Positions 43,402-52,860 of a DNA stretch of 64,000 bases are shown piece by piece (the first letter of the stretch is position 1; every line of letters begins with the position of its first letter). The notes beneath the pieces were generated by a model that made no database searches, was not told where the DNA came from, and saw only the letters and a program-made list of their open reading frames with translations. Position numbers and translations under genes: made by a program. The DNA is from Pseudaminobacter sp040045035 (GTDB lineage Bacteria; Pseudomonadota; Alphaproteobacteria; Rhizobiales; Rhizobiaceae), in NCBI RefSeq assembly GCF_040045035.1, contig NZ_JBDZDS010000003.1, positions 62,001-126,000 of the forward strand. The letters are read 5' to 3'.

Positions 43402-44034
43402 TCACTCTTCTGTTTCGGTTTCGTCTTCCGCGCCATCTTCGTCGGGCTCGCCGCGACGCTTCTTGGCTTCCTTGCGCGCCTTGTTGTCCTTGCTCAGCGC
43501 ATCCCGGATCAGATCGTCGGTGAGGATCAGCCGGGCATCGGCGATCGTCTCGAACGGAATCCGCACCGTCGGCTCCTCGCCATAGGCAGGCTGGTCACGC
43601 TCGATCACCACGCTATCTTCGTCCGACTCGCCGATCCGGCCGCGGAAGCGCTTGCGATCAGCAACCAGGATCGAGGTCTCCAGCTTCACCAGATGACCGG
43701 CCCAGGCCTTGAAGTCGGCCTTGCGCACCAGCGGACGGTCGATGCCGGGCGAAGAAACTTCCAGATGATAGGCCTTATCGATCGGATCGTCGACATCGAG
43801 GACCGGCGAGACGGCACGGCTTACCTCTTCGCAGTCCTCGACGGTCATCGTGCCGTCCTCGCGCTCGACCATGATCTGCAGCGTCAAGCCATTCTGCCCC
43901 GACAGGCGCACGCGCACGAGCCGGAAACCGGTGGCGCGCAGCACAGGAGCGATGATCGCCGCCACACGCGCATCCACACCGCTTTCGCGGATGATTCGGT
44001 CGTCACCGTCGATATTGCCAGTCTCTGCCGTCAT
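43402..44034 (-). CDS. rimP: Ribosome maturation factor RimP
   Basis: 210 residues from ATG 44034, chosen for GGAAG five bases upstream over a GTG six codons earlier. The N-terminal domain has GFRLVRVRLSGQNGLTLQIM and EDCEEVSRAVSPVLDVDDPI, then YHLEVSSPGIDRPLVRKADF, the signature of the family. The C-terminal tail is long and charged. It assists 30S assembly. It is the first gene of the rimP-nusA-ylxR-infB unit. Confidence 0.97.
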   Translation of the reverse strand: MTAETGNIDGDDRIIRESGVDARVAAIIAPVLRATGFRLVRVRLSGQNGLTLQIMVEREDGTMTVEDCEEVSRAVSPVLDVDDPIDKAYHLEVSSPGIDRPLVRKADFKAWAGHLVKLETSILVADRKRFRGRIGESDEDSVVIERDQPAYGEEPTVRIPFETIADARLILTDDLIRDALSKDNKARKEAKKRRGEPDEDGAEDETETEE

Positions 44035-44048
44035 TCTGCTTCCAAGGC

Positions 44049-44099
44049 TCACGTCGGTAACAAAAAAGAGCGGGACCGGGTGGACCCACTCTTCGCCAT
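44049..44099 (-). CDS. Possible 16-codon leader ORF before rimP
   Basis: ATG 44099 opens MAKSGSTRSRSFLLPT and ends at TGA 44049, with only a poor ribosome binding site. The terminator-like hairpin lies inside it, so translation would melt the hairpin. It may be fortuitous. Confidence 0.3.
   Translation of the reverse strand: MAKSGSTRSRSFLLPT
44062..44093 (-). terminator. Terminator or attenuator in the rimP leader
   Basis: On the minus strand the stem AAGAGTGGG-T-CC with GG-T-CCCGCTCTT (one G-U pair, one U-U mismatch) is followed directly by TTTTTT. It ends only 27 bases before the rimP start, leaving no room for a promoter after it, so it lies inside the operon transcript. Confidence 0.72.
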
Positions 44100-44119
44100 A
44101 CCGACCAAGAATTTACCCT

Positions 44120-44148
44120 GATATAGCCGACAGGCCGGCTATTTTCAA
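44120..44148 (-). promoter_or_regulatory. Promoter of the rimP-nusA-infB operon
   Basis: On the minus strand TTGAAA (44143-44148), exactly 17 bases, then TATATC (44120-44125); CTTGA(C/A)-N17-CTATAT is the alphaproteobacterial housekeeping pattern. Predicted start near 44113, giving a leader of about 80 bases. Confidence 0.7.
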
Positions 44149-44247
44149 GCCCGCCACGCCTCGCGGCGGGCGGAAATCGGGCATCAACCCCAGAAATCGC
44201 ACAAACCGAAAACCGCGCCGGTCGTGCGAGCGTCCATTGCTGGAGGC

Positions 44248-44949
44248 CTACACCCTCAAGAAGGTGAGATAGGCAGGCGTGCGCCCTTCGCGAACGGCCT
44301 TCGCCTCATAACGGGTGCGTATCCAGCCGTCGTAGGGGCGATGCCAGTCGCCGGCATCCGCGGCCTGCCATTCGAAGGCCGAGTGCGCGCGGCAATGCAG
44401 CAGCGTCCAGTTGACGTAGGTGTCAATGTCGGAAGCGAAGCGGAACTTCGCTCCACTCCTCATGACGCGGGCGAAACGGTCGAGATTGGTCGCGCCGACA
44501 AAACGGCGCTTCCAGTGCCGCTTCTTCGGCCACGGGTCTGGATAGAGAAGATCGATGCCCGACAGCGAGCTTTCCGGCAGCCAGTCCAGCAACCGGGTGG
44601 CATCATCGTCATAGACGCGCAGATTCGGGAGAGGATTTTCGGCGAGCGAGGTCATCAGCCGCGCCATGCCATTGACGAATGGCTCGACACCGATGAAGCC
44701 GGTGCCGGGATGCGTCGCAGCCATGTGGTAGAGGTGCTCGCCACCGCCGAAGCCGATCTCCAGGCGCACGTCGGCGACAGGCGCCGAAAACAGCGCGTGC
44801 AGATCAGCAGGAGCCGGCCCGGACAGGTCGATCCGGTATCTGGCCAGCCCCGCCTCGAGCGCCGCAGCCTGGTGTGGGCGAATGGTCTTGCCGTGCCGCC
44901 GACCGAAGAAAGCTTCGGTCGAGCGGCTGCGCCTGGGTTCAGCATTCAT
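44248..44949 (-). CDS. trmB: tRNA (guanine-N7-)-methyltransferase
   Basis: 233 residues. Motifs: the SAM loop LEIGFGGGEHLYHMAATHPG, VEPFVNGMARL, YDDDATRLLDWLP and the TrmB signature LLYPDPWPKKRHWKRRFV. The C-terminal RTRYEAKAVREGR is also typical. It makes m7G46 in tRNAs. It lies 34 bases after metK and ends the long minus-strand run. Confidence 0.96.
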   Translation of the reverse strand: MNAEPRRSRSTEAFFGRRHGKTIRPHQAAALEAGLARYRIDLSGPAPADLHALFSAPVADVRLEIGFGGGEHLYHMAATHPGTGFIGVEPFVNGMARLMTSLAENPLPNLRVYDDDATRLLDWLPESSLSGIDLLYPDPWPKKRHWKRRFVGATNLDRFARVMRSGAKFRFASDIDTYVNWTLLHCRAHSAFEWQAADAGDWHRPYDGWIRTRYEAKAVREGRTPAYLTFLRV

Positions 44950-44983
44950 GACGAGCAGTCCAGAATTGGGGGGCCCGAAAATC

Positions 44984-46264
44984 TCAGGCCGCCATGGCCT
45001 GTTCGGCCGCCACCGCGTCCTTGACGGCCTTGATCAGGTCGGTTTTCTCCCATGAGAAGGAACCGTCCTTGCCCGGCTTGCGGCCGAAATGGCCGTAGGC
45101 GGTGGTCTTGGCGTAGATCGGCTTGTTGAGGTCGAGATGACGACGGATGCCCGAGGGCGACAGATCCATCACCTCACGCAGCGCCTTTTCAAGCACCGCC
45201 TCATCAACCTTTCCGGTGCCGTGCAGATCGACATAGATCGACAACGGCTGCGCAACGCCGATGGCGTAGGACAGCTGGATCGTGCAGCGGTCGGCGAGCC
45301 TGGCGGCAACCACGTTCTTGGCAAGGTAGCGCGCGGCATAGGCGGCCGAGCGGTCGACCTTGGTCGTGTCCTTGCCGGAGAAGGCACCGCCACCATGGGG
45401 CGCAGCACCGCCATAGGTGTCGACGATGATCTTCCGGCCGGTGAGGCCGGCATCGCCATCAGGACCGCCGATGACGAACTTGCCCGTCGGGTTGATGTAC
45501 CAGTTGCAGTTGTCGGCGATCTTCAGCTCGCCGAGTGCCTCGCGAATGTAGGGCTCGACGACGCTGCGCACCTTCTGCGAGTCCCAGGTCGGGTCGAGAT
45601 GCTGGGTCGACAGCACGATCTGGGTCACTTCGAACGGCTTGCCATCGACATAGCGAACGGTGACCTGGCTCTTGGCATCAGGACCGAGCTTGCCAACGTC
45701 GCCCTTGCCCTCGCGGCGCGCGGCCGAAAGCAGCTCGAGGATCTTGTGGCTGTAATAGATCGGCGCCGGCATCAGGTCCGGCGTTTCGCGGCAGGCATAG
45801 CCGAACATGATACCCTGGTCGCCCGCACCCTCGGCGTTGGCGTCAGCCGCCTTGTCGACGCCCTGGGCGATGTCGGCCGACTGGGCATGCAACAGAACGT
45901 CGATCTTGGCGTGCTTCCAGTGGAAGCCTTCCTGCTCGTAGCCAATGGCACGGATCGCGCGGCGGGCGGCGGAGCGGAACTTCGACGGGTTGATGACCGG
46001 ATGCCCCTTGCCGTCATGGAGGGGCTTGCCATCCTTGTCTGTCTTCAGAAGCGTCGCCGGGACGCGGACCTCTCCAGCGATCACGACACGGTTGGTCGTG
46101 GCCAGCGCCTCACAGGCGACGCGCACGTCCCAAGGGTTCATGCCTGCCTTTTTCGCCTCGCGATAGACCAGGTCGACGATCTCATCGGAAATGCGGTCGC
46201 ACACCTTGTCCGGATGGCCTTCGGAAACGGATTCACTTGTGAAGAGATAGTTCTGCCGCGTCAC
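44984..46264 (-). CDS. metK: S-adenosylmethionine synthetase
   Basis: 426 residues from GTG 46264, selected because AGAGGGGA stands at the right distance and homology begins with TRQNYLFTSESVSEGHPDKV. Further motifs: the methionine/ATP site GEGAGDQGIMFGYA (as EGAGDQGIMFGYACRE) and GGPDGDAGLTGRKIIVDTYG with the P-loop-like GGGAFSGKDTTKVDRS. It makes SAM from methionine and ATP. Its leader has a promoter and a hairpin; the SAM-using trmB gene follows. Confidence 0.97.
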   Translation of the reverse strand: MTRQNYLFTSESVSEGHPDKVCDRISDEIVDLVYREAKKAGMNPWDVRVACEALATTNRVVIAGEVRVPATLLKTDKDGKPLHDGKGHPVINPSKFRSAARRAIRAIGYEQEGFHWKHAKIDVLLHAQSADIAQGVDKAADANAEGAGDQGIMFGYACRETPDLMPAPIYYSHKILELLSAARREGKGDVGKLGPDAKSQVTVRYVDGKPFEVTQIVLSTQHLDPTWDSQKVRSVVEPYIREALGELKIADNCNWYINPTGKFVIGGPDGDAGLTGRKIIVDTYGGAAPHGGGAFSGKDTTKVDRSAAYAARYLAKNVVAARLADRCTIQLSYAIGVAQPLSIYVDLHGTGKVDEAVLEKALREVMDLSPSGIRRHLDLNKPIYAKTTAYGHFGRKPGKDGSFSWEKTDLIKAVKDAVAAEQAMAA

Positions 46265-46278
46265 GGGTGTCCCCTCTA

Positions 46279-46305
46279 GAAAAACAAGCGGCAGGATGCC
46301 GCCTT
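46279..46305 (-). terminator. Hairpin with T run in the metK leader
   Basis: On the minus strand AAGGCGGCA and TGCCGCTT pair with one bulge around a TCC loop and are followed by GTTTTTCTAG. It lies just before the metK ribosome binding site, so it would act as an attenuator rather than a gene-end terminator. Confidence 0.45.
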
Positions 46306-46317
46306 CGGGCAAGACAC

Positions 46318-46346
46318 CGTTAGCGAACCCGCGCGGAGCCCGTCAA
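46318..46346 (-). promoter_or_regulatory. Candidate metK promoter
   Basis: On the minus strand CTTGACG (TTGACG at 46341-46346), a 17-base spacer and CTAACG (46318-46323). The -35 is good and the -10 only moderate. Confidence 0.45.
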
Positions 46347-46408
46347 GCTGGGTTTTTGCGTGGATCAAGCCCTTTTGAAAATTGGTGCCACTTATTGTTG
46401 ACGCTAGG

Positions 46409-46873
46409 TCAGTCGTCGTCGGCGGCAAGCGTCTTGACGAGTTCGATGATCTTGCGGCGCACCTTCACGTCCGTGATCTTGACGAAGGCGCGATTGAGCT
46501 GAAGACCCTCGGGACTGGTGACGAAATCCAGTCCGAAACCGGAGGAAGCATCCTCGGCGAAACCCTTGCCTGCGGTGCCTTCCTGGCCGGGGAAATCCTC
46601 GAAAAAGAAGGAGACCGGCACGGCCAGGATGGACGAGATTGCCTGCAGGCGGCTGGCCCCGACCCGGTTGGTGCCCTTTTCGTACTTCTGGATCTGCTGA
46701 AAAGTTATTCCAAGCTGTTCGCCAAGATTTTCCTGGCTCATTCCCAGCATGTTTCGGCGTAACCGAATTCTACTTCCAACATAGACGTCGGTCGGGTTCG
46801 GCTTCTTCTTGTTTTCCTTTTCTACCATTTCGTCCTCGGCCGGCTTTGCGGCATTTTCTATTTTTGTTTTCAT
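46409..46873 (-). CDS. PhrR/PraR-like XRE-family regulator
   Basis: 154 residues. The helix-turn-helix is at about residues 33-90 (VGSRIRLRRNMLGMSQENLG, EQLGITFQQIQKYEKGTNRV, GASRLQAISSILAVPVSFFF). The C-terminal half (LQLNRAFVKITDVKVRRKII) lacks a known ligand domain. Position next to lnt matches the acid-inducible phrR gene adjacent to actA of Sinorhizobium medicae and the PraR regulators of Rhizobium; that identity rests on context and resemblance. It has its own promoter inside the end of lnt. Confidence 0.88.
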   Translation of the reverse strand: MKTKIENAAKPAEDEMVEKENKKKPNPTDVYVGSRIRLRRNMLGMSQENLGEQLGITFQQIQKYEKGTNRVGASRLQAISSILAVPVSFFFEDFPGQEGTAGKGFAEDASSGFGLDFVTSPEGLQLNRAFVKITDVKVRRKIIELVKTLAADDD

Positions 46874-46925
46874 AGGAGCGGTGTAGCCCCTCCTGTCGCC
46901 GATCTCGCCCTCCTCAAGGCGGTGT

Positions 46926-46955
46926 ACTATGAATCCCCCACAGACGGACTGTCAA
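46926..46955 (-). promoter_or_regulatory. Promoter of the XRE regulator gene
   Basis: On the minus strand TTGACA (46950-46955), an 18-base spacer and CATAGT (46926-46931), 53 bases before the regulator start. The -35 box overlaps the lnt stop codon. Confidence 0.55.
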
Positions 46956-48544
46956 TTCGGACGCAGGCGTTGTCCAAGCCCCATTCCGGCAGCGATTGCG
47001 CCAAAGAAAAACAAAATTACCAAGCCATTAACGTGCTTGTTCCAAGACGCCATTGTCTCGCGCCGGAAAAGCGGAATTGTGGCATCGACGACGCCGTGAG
47101 CATCAATGGACAAGGCATCAACTATGCGACCGCGTTGATCGACCACCCCCGAAATCCCTGTGTTGGCGGCTCGTATCAACGGAACCCCCGTTTCCACGGC
47201 ACGTATCTGCGCTTGCCGGAAATGCTGGTAGGGGCCTGGCGTGTCACCGAACCACGCGTCGTTCGTAACATTTACAATAATGTCGGTTGACGCAACGTCA
47301 ACAGCAACCATCTCAGGAAAAATAATTTCATAGCAGATGAAAGGTAGCGCACTGATGCCGCTCGGCAAGGCGATCGGGTGGCGCTCGTTTCCCGGCAACA
47401 GGTTCATCGGTCCCGCCACGAACTGCTCCAGCCCGAGGCGCCCGAAGAGGTCGGCAAAGGGGATGTACTCGCCAAAGGGAACCAGGTGCACCTTGTCGAC
47501 TGCATCCACGATCTCGCCGGATGCATTGATGGCGACGACGGAATTGTAATAGCGCTCCTCGCTTCCGGCCGCGCTGCCCAGTTCCTCGCGCATCGCACCG
47601 GCGATCAGCATCTGTCCGTCGCCCAACAGCTCTCCCAAAGCGGCCAACGCGTCCGGCCTCTCGGTGAAGAAGAATGGAACGGAGGTTTCAGGCCAAAGGA
47701 TGAGCTGCGGCTTGGCCCTGCCCTGCTCCGGCGGCGCTCCGGACAGATCCAGCATCGTGTGGAAGATGCGATCGCGCACGCTGGCGTCCCATTTCTCGCT
47801 CAGGTCGATGCTGGGCTGGACGACGCGCACCGAGAGGCTGCGCCCATCCGCTTCGGCCTCCGCGTTGAGCCGGACATAGCCAAAGGCCACATGAGCGGCC
47901 ACCAGCAGCGCGGCAAGCGCCAGGCCCAAGTGCAGATGCCGCCGCGCCGCCAGCAGGGCAGGCATGGCGAACACGAAGACGGCCAGCGCATTCATGCCGA
48001 TCATGCCGACCACCGAGACGCTCTGCATCAGCAGCGGCACCGGCATGGCTGAATAGCCGATGGCATTCCACGGGAAGCCGGTAAACAGGAACGTCCGCAG
48101 CCACTCCGCGAGACCGAAACCGAAGGCCAGCGCGGCAATTCGGCCGATGCCATCGCTCCAGGCCAGCCTGGCTACCGCGCAGGCGAAACCGTAGAAGAAG
48201 GCAAGCAGCAGGGGAATGCCCACCACCGCCAGCGGCAGGGCCCAGGCAAAGCTGTCGGCGTCGACCAGAACCGCTCCGCCGATCCACCACAACCCGGCCA
48301 GGAAATAGCCGAAGCCGAACCACCAGCCGATCGCAAATGCCGGCAGGATTCGGCGCAACGGACCGGCCGGCGCGGCGACGGTGGCACCGTCGAGCAGCCA
48401 CACCAGCACCGGGAAGGAGACGAAGCACACGGCGAAGAAGTCGTAGGGGGCCTGGGATAGGACGGCGAGCGCGCCAGCCAAGAATGCCGTGAGCGAGCGT
48501 CGCCAGCCCCACAGCAAAATTATCCGCCCTGCAAGGCGCTCCAT
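46952..48544 (-). CDS. lnt: Apolipoprotein N-acyltransferase
   Basis: 530 residues. Six to eight membrane segments fill the first 210 residues; a nitrilase domain follows with the Glu-Lys-Cys triad in ILWPETSVPFFF, DKVHLVPFGEYIPF and FICYEIIFPEMV. It adds the third acyl chain to lipoproteins at the inner membrane, completing the maturation needed for example by TadD and CpaD in this window. The orthologue ActA of Sinorhizobium is required for acid tolerance. Confidence 0.96.
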   Translation of the reverse strand: MERLAGRIILLWGWRRSLTAFLAGALAVLSQAPYDFFAVCFVSFPVLVWLLDGATVAAPAGPLRRILPAFAIGWWFGFGYFLAGLWWIGGAVLVDADSFAWALPLAVVGIPLLLAFFYGFACAVARLAWSDGIGRIAALAFGFGLAEWLRTFLFTGFPWNAIGYSAMPVPLLMQSVSVVGMIGMNALAVFVFAMPALLAARRHLHLGLALAALLVAAHVAFGYVRLNAEAEADGRSLSVRVVQPSIDLSEKWDASVRDRIFHTMLDLSGAPPEQGRAKPQLILWPETSVPFFFTERPDALAALGELLGDGQMLIAGAMREELGSAAGSEERYYNSVVAINASGEIVDAVDKVHLVPFGEYIPFADLFGRLGLEQFVAGPMNLLPGNERHPIALPSGISALPFICYEIIFPEMVAVDVASTDIIVNVTNDAWFGDTPGPYQHFRQAQIRAVETGVPLIRAANTGISGVVDQRGRIVDALSIDAHGVVDATIPLFRRETMASWNKHVNGLVILFFFGAIAAGMGLGQRLRPN

Positions 48545-48617
48545 AGGCGGCCCCTCATCGCGAGAATCATGCGCAAAGATTTATCAGCAAGAGGCCGCCG
48601 CTCCAACAATCCAAGCA

Positions 48618-49715
48618 TCAGGCCTGTTCGGTCCGGGCGGCACGACGCCTCCGCTCGCCCCTTTGACTGTGCACGATGCGGACCCGCTTGACCCGCCTCG
48701 GGTCGGCGTCGAGCACATGGAATTCGAAGCCGGGGATTGCCTGGACGACTTCGCCACGGGTCGGCACGCGGCCGAGCGTGTTGAAGATCATACCGCCGAT
48801 CGTATCGACATATTCGCCGTGCTCGCCGGCGGTGAAATCCTCGCCGATCATCTTGGCGACATCGTCGATCTCGGCTCTGGCGTCGACGACGAAGACGCCG
48901 TCGGCCGTCTGCGTGATCAGCGGCTCCTCTTCGTCGTGCTCGTCCTCGATGTCGCCGACCACCATCTCCACGATGTCTTCCAGCGAGACGAGGCCGTCGG
49001 TGCCGCCATACTCGTCGATGACGAGCGCCATCTGCGTGCGCGACGCCTGCATGCGCGCCATCAGGTCCGAGGCCAGCATCGACGGCGGCACGAAAAGCAC
49101 GGTGCGGATCAGGTTGAGGTCGCCGATGGTGCGCGTCAGGTCGACATGGGCGAAGTCCAGCGCCGCGCCGGCAACCGGTTTCTTGGGCTGCCTGCCCTTG
49201 CGGGTGCGGGCCAGCCGCGTGATGTGGGCGAGCACGTCGCGGATGTGGACCATGCCGCGCGGATCGTCGAGCGTTTCGGAATAGACCGGCATGCGCGAGT
49301 GGCCCGATTTCTCGAAGACCACCATCAGGTCGCCCAGCGTCGTCGTGATATCCACCGCCTCGATATCGGCGCGGGGCACCATGACATCCTCGACGCGCAC
49401 CTCGCGCAGCCGCAGGATGTTATTCAGCATCGCCCGCTCGCCGGGCGAAAACCCTTCCGCTTCGGTGGTGCTTTCGGCCAGCGCGTCGGTCAGGTCGTCG
49501 CGGAGGCTGGATCCATTGCGCGGCTTGAATAAGCCGGCGAGCCGTTCAAACAGCGACGGGCGGTCATGAGAAGGATCATTTGCGACGCTGCTTGGCGTCG
49601 CGATGGGACTAGGGTCCTCTTCGGCGCTTTCGGGCGCCTTCGGCGCGCTGCTGCCGGCGTCCGATCGGGCGGCAGTGTCAGGGTTTTCGTTCATCATCGT
49701 CCGGTTGGTTGTCAT
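48618..49715 (-). CDS. HlyC/CorC (TlyC-like) CBS-domain protein
   Basis: 365 residues. After a disordered N-terminus, LRLREVRVEDVMVPRADIEA opens a CBS pair (ITTTLGDLMVVFEKSGHSRM, MQASRTQMALVIDEYGGTDG), and a CorC_HlyC transporter-associated domain closes the protein (DGVFVVDARAEIDDVAKMIG). The membrane DUF21 domain of longer relatives is missing, as in E. coli CorC (YbeX). Often called hemolysin C, but more likely linked to magnesium or ribosome homeostasis together with ybeY. It starts six bases after the ybeY gene region on the same strand. Confidence 0.92.
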   Translation of the reverse strand: MTTNRTMMNENPDTAARSDAGSSAPKAPESAEEDPSPIATPSSVANDPSHDRPSLFERLAGLFKPRNGSSLRDDLTDALAESTTEAEGFSPGERAMLNNILRLREVRVEDVMVPRADIEAVDITTTLGDLMVVFEKSGHSRMPVYSETLDDPRGMVHIRDVLAHITRLARTRKGRQPKKPVAGAALDFAHVDLTRTIGDLNLIRTVLFVPPSMLASDLMARMQASRTQMALVIDEYGGTDGLVSLEDIVEMVVGDIEDEHDEEEPLITQTADGVFVVDARAEIDDVAKMIGEDFTAGEHGEYVDTIGGMIFNTLGRVPTRGEVVQAIPGFEFHVLDADPRRVKRVRIVHSQRGERRRRAARTEQA

Positions 49716-49721
49716 TATGTG

Positions 49722-50228
49722 TTACGCATAGGGGTCGGGGATAGCAAGCCGCGCCAGCGCCCGGCGCTCCAGGCCCTCCATCTCCTCCGCTTCCGTGTCG
49801 GTTTCGTGATCATAGCCCATGAGATGCAGGAAACCATGGATCACCAGATGAATAATATGATGCTCGCGCGGCTTGCCTTCCAGTGTCGCCTCACGCTCGA
49901 CGGTCTCGGCGGCAAGCACGATGTCGCCCATCAGCGGCGGCAGCGGCGCGCCGGGCTTGGTCGGGAAGGCCGGGAAGGAGAGCACGTTGGTCGGCTTGTC
50001 CTTGCCGCGCCATTCGGCGTTCAGCACCTGGATATGGGCGTCATCCGAAAAGACCAGGCTGAGCTCGGTGCCTGTCGGCGCAGCCGCGCCGGTCTCGGCG
50101 AGGGCCGCGGCGACCGCGCGCCGCGCCAGCGCCTCCAGTTCCTCCTCGGACGGCCAATCGCCGGCCTCGACCATCAGATCGATCTCGACGGGAAGCGCTT
50201 CCGCGCCTTTCTCGACGGTGTTGTCCAT
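49722..50228 (-). CDS. ybeY: Endoribonuclease YbeY, rRNA maturation factor
   Basis: 168 residues from ATG 50228; an upstream open extension overlaps phoH and is not homologous. The zinc-binding motif HLVIHGFLHLMGYDHETD (H-x3-H-x5-H) and the strand FSDDAHIQVLNAEWRGKDKP TNVLSF are diagnostic. It acts in 16S rRNA 3'-end processing and quality control. It sits in phoH-ybeY-tlyC order like E. coli ybeZ-ybeY-ybeX. Confidence 0.95.
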   Translation of the reverse strand: MDNTVEKGAEALPVEIDLMVEAGDWPSEEELEALARRAVAAALAETGAAAPTGTELSLVFSDDAHIQVLNAEWRGKDKPTNVLSFPAFPTKPGAPLPPLMGDIVLAAETVEREATLEGKPREHHIIHLVIHGFLHLMGYDHETDTEAEEMEGLERRALARLAIPDPYA

Positions 50229-50244
50229 GATGCGTTTCGGCCAA

Positions 50245-51282
50245 TCAGTTTTCGGAGGCGCCCAGGCCGCGCTCGATCTTGCCGTCGCGTTCATAGGCGC
50301 GAACGATCTCGGCAACCAGCGGATGCCGCACCACGTCGCTGTCGTTGAAGCGTACCGTGACCACACCGGGCACGCCGTCGAGAATGCGCAATGCCTCGAC
50401 CAGGCCCGAGCGCGTGTTCGGCGGCAGGTCGATCTGGCTCGGATCGCCGGTGACGATCATGCGCGAGTTTTCGCCCAGGCGGGTCAGGAACATCTTCATC
50501 TGCATGGAGGTGGTGTTCTGCGCCTCGTCCAGGATGACGGCGGCGTGCGAGAGCGTACGGCCGCGCATGAAGGCCAGCGGCGCAATCTCGATGACCTCGG
50601 CGGCGATCGCGCGCTCGACCTTGTCGGCCGGCATCATGTCGTAGAGCGCGTCATAGAGCGGGCGCAGATAGGGGTCGACCTTTTCCTTCATGTCGCCGGG
50701 CAGGAATCCTAGCCGCTCGCCGGCCTCGACCGCCGGGCGCGACAGGATGATGCGCTCGACCATGCCGCGTTCGAGCAGCATGGCGGCATGCGCCACCGCC
50801 AGATAGGTCTTGCCGGTGCCCGCCGGACCTATGCCGAACACCAGTTCGGCCCGCTCCAGCGCACGCATATAAGCGTCCTGGTTGAGGGAGCGGGCATAGA
50901 TGGTGCGCTTGCGCGTCGAGATCTGGGCCGCGGCCATCTTGCCCTTGCGCTCCAGCGTCGGAAGGGTCAGCTGGTCGTCGGTGGCGATCGCCATGCGAAT
51001 GGCGCCGTCGACATCGGACTGGGCGATCTCCGCCCCCTTTTGCAAAATAGCGTAGAGGTTGTCGAGCGCGCGCTGCGCCTGCCCGGCCGCAACCGGGTCG
51101 CCCTTGATGGTCAGCCGATTGCCGCGCGAATTGATGTCGACGCCGAGCTTTTGCTCGATACGCGCCAGGTTCTCGTCGAACTGGCCGTAGAGGGCGCTGG
51201 CAAGCTTGTTGTTGTCGAAGGTCAGAACGATATGCGCCATGTCCGAGGCCCCGGAGGGCACATTCTTCACGTCGGCGTTCAA
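50245..51282 (-). CDS. PhoH-like ATPase (YbeZ)
   Basis: 345 residues from TTG 51282. GAGGAG stands seven bases upstream of this TTG, so I prefer it to ATG 51240, which has no good site. An N-terminal KH-like part (RIEQKLGVDINSRGNRLTIK) is followed by the P-loop ATPase domain: GPAGTGKTYLAVAHAAML, ILSRPAVEAGERLGFLPGDM, and Walker B AAVILDEAQNTTSMQMKMF. It probably works with YbeY on RNA. Confidence 0.94.
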   Translation of the reverse strand: MNADVKNVPSGASDMAHIVLTFDNNKLASALYGQFDENLARIEQKLGVDINSRGNRLTIKGDPVAAGQAQRALDNLYAILQKGAEIAQSDVDGAIRMAIATDDQLTLPTLERKGKMAAAQISTRKRTIYARSLNQDAYMRALERAELVFGIGPAGTGKTYLAVAHAAMLLERGMVERIILSRPAVEAGERLGFLPGDMKEKVDPYLRPLYDALYDMMPADKVERAIAAEVIEIAPLAFMRGRTLSHAAVILDEAQNTTSMQMKMFLTRLGENSRMIVTGDPSQIDLPPNTRSGLVEALRILDGVPGVVTVRFNDSDVVRHPLVAEIVRAYERDGKIERGLGASEN

Positions 51283-51305
51283 CCGTATCTCCTCATCTCG
51301 GTGCC

Positions 51306-52703
<1,398 letters not shown>

Positions 52704-52756
52704 GGGGCGGCTTCTAACGCTTTTCGATGTCAAAAAACAGACGATTCTTGGCTGGG

Positions 52757-52802
52757 GCATCGGACCGAAAAGTGGAATCCGGTTTTCGGAATATTCCGAT
52801 GC
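52757..52802. repeat. Palindromic intergenic repeat between plsC and miaB
   Basis: GCATCGGA (52757-52764) pairs with TCCGATGC (52795-52802), and inside it CCGAAAA (52765-52771) with TTTTCGG (52783-52789). Elements with this consensus are dispersed in rhizobial genomes. A separate eight-base perfect hairpin, GTGCGTCC-GAAT-GGACGCAC, lies at 52828-52847 near the plsC stop. Confidence 0.65.
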
Positions 52803-52860
52803 TCATTTGAATGTCGGATCGTCCTTTGTGCGTCCGAATGGACGCACGGCGATCCAAGCG

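Noticed and set aside
46265..46408. SAM-II or SAM/SAH riboswitch upstream of metK
   Set aside because: I could not match the conserved pseudoknot cores; only a short hairpin with a T run is supported.
52828..52847. Intrinsic terminator after plsC
   Set aside because: The hairpin is perfect but no T run follows on the minus strand.
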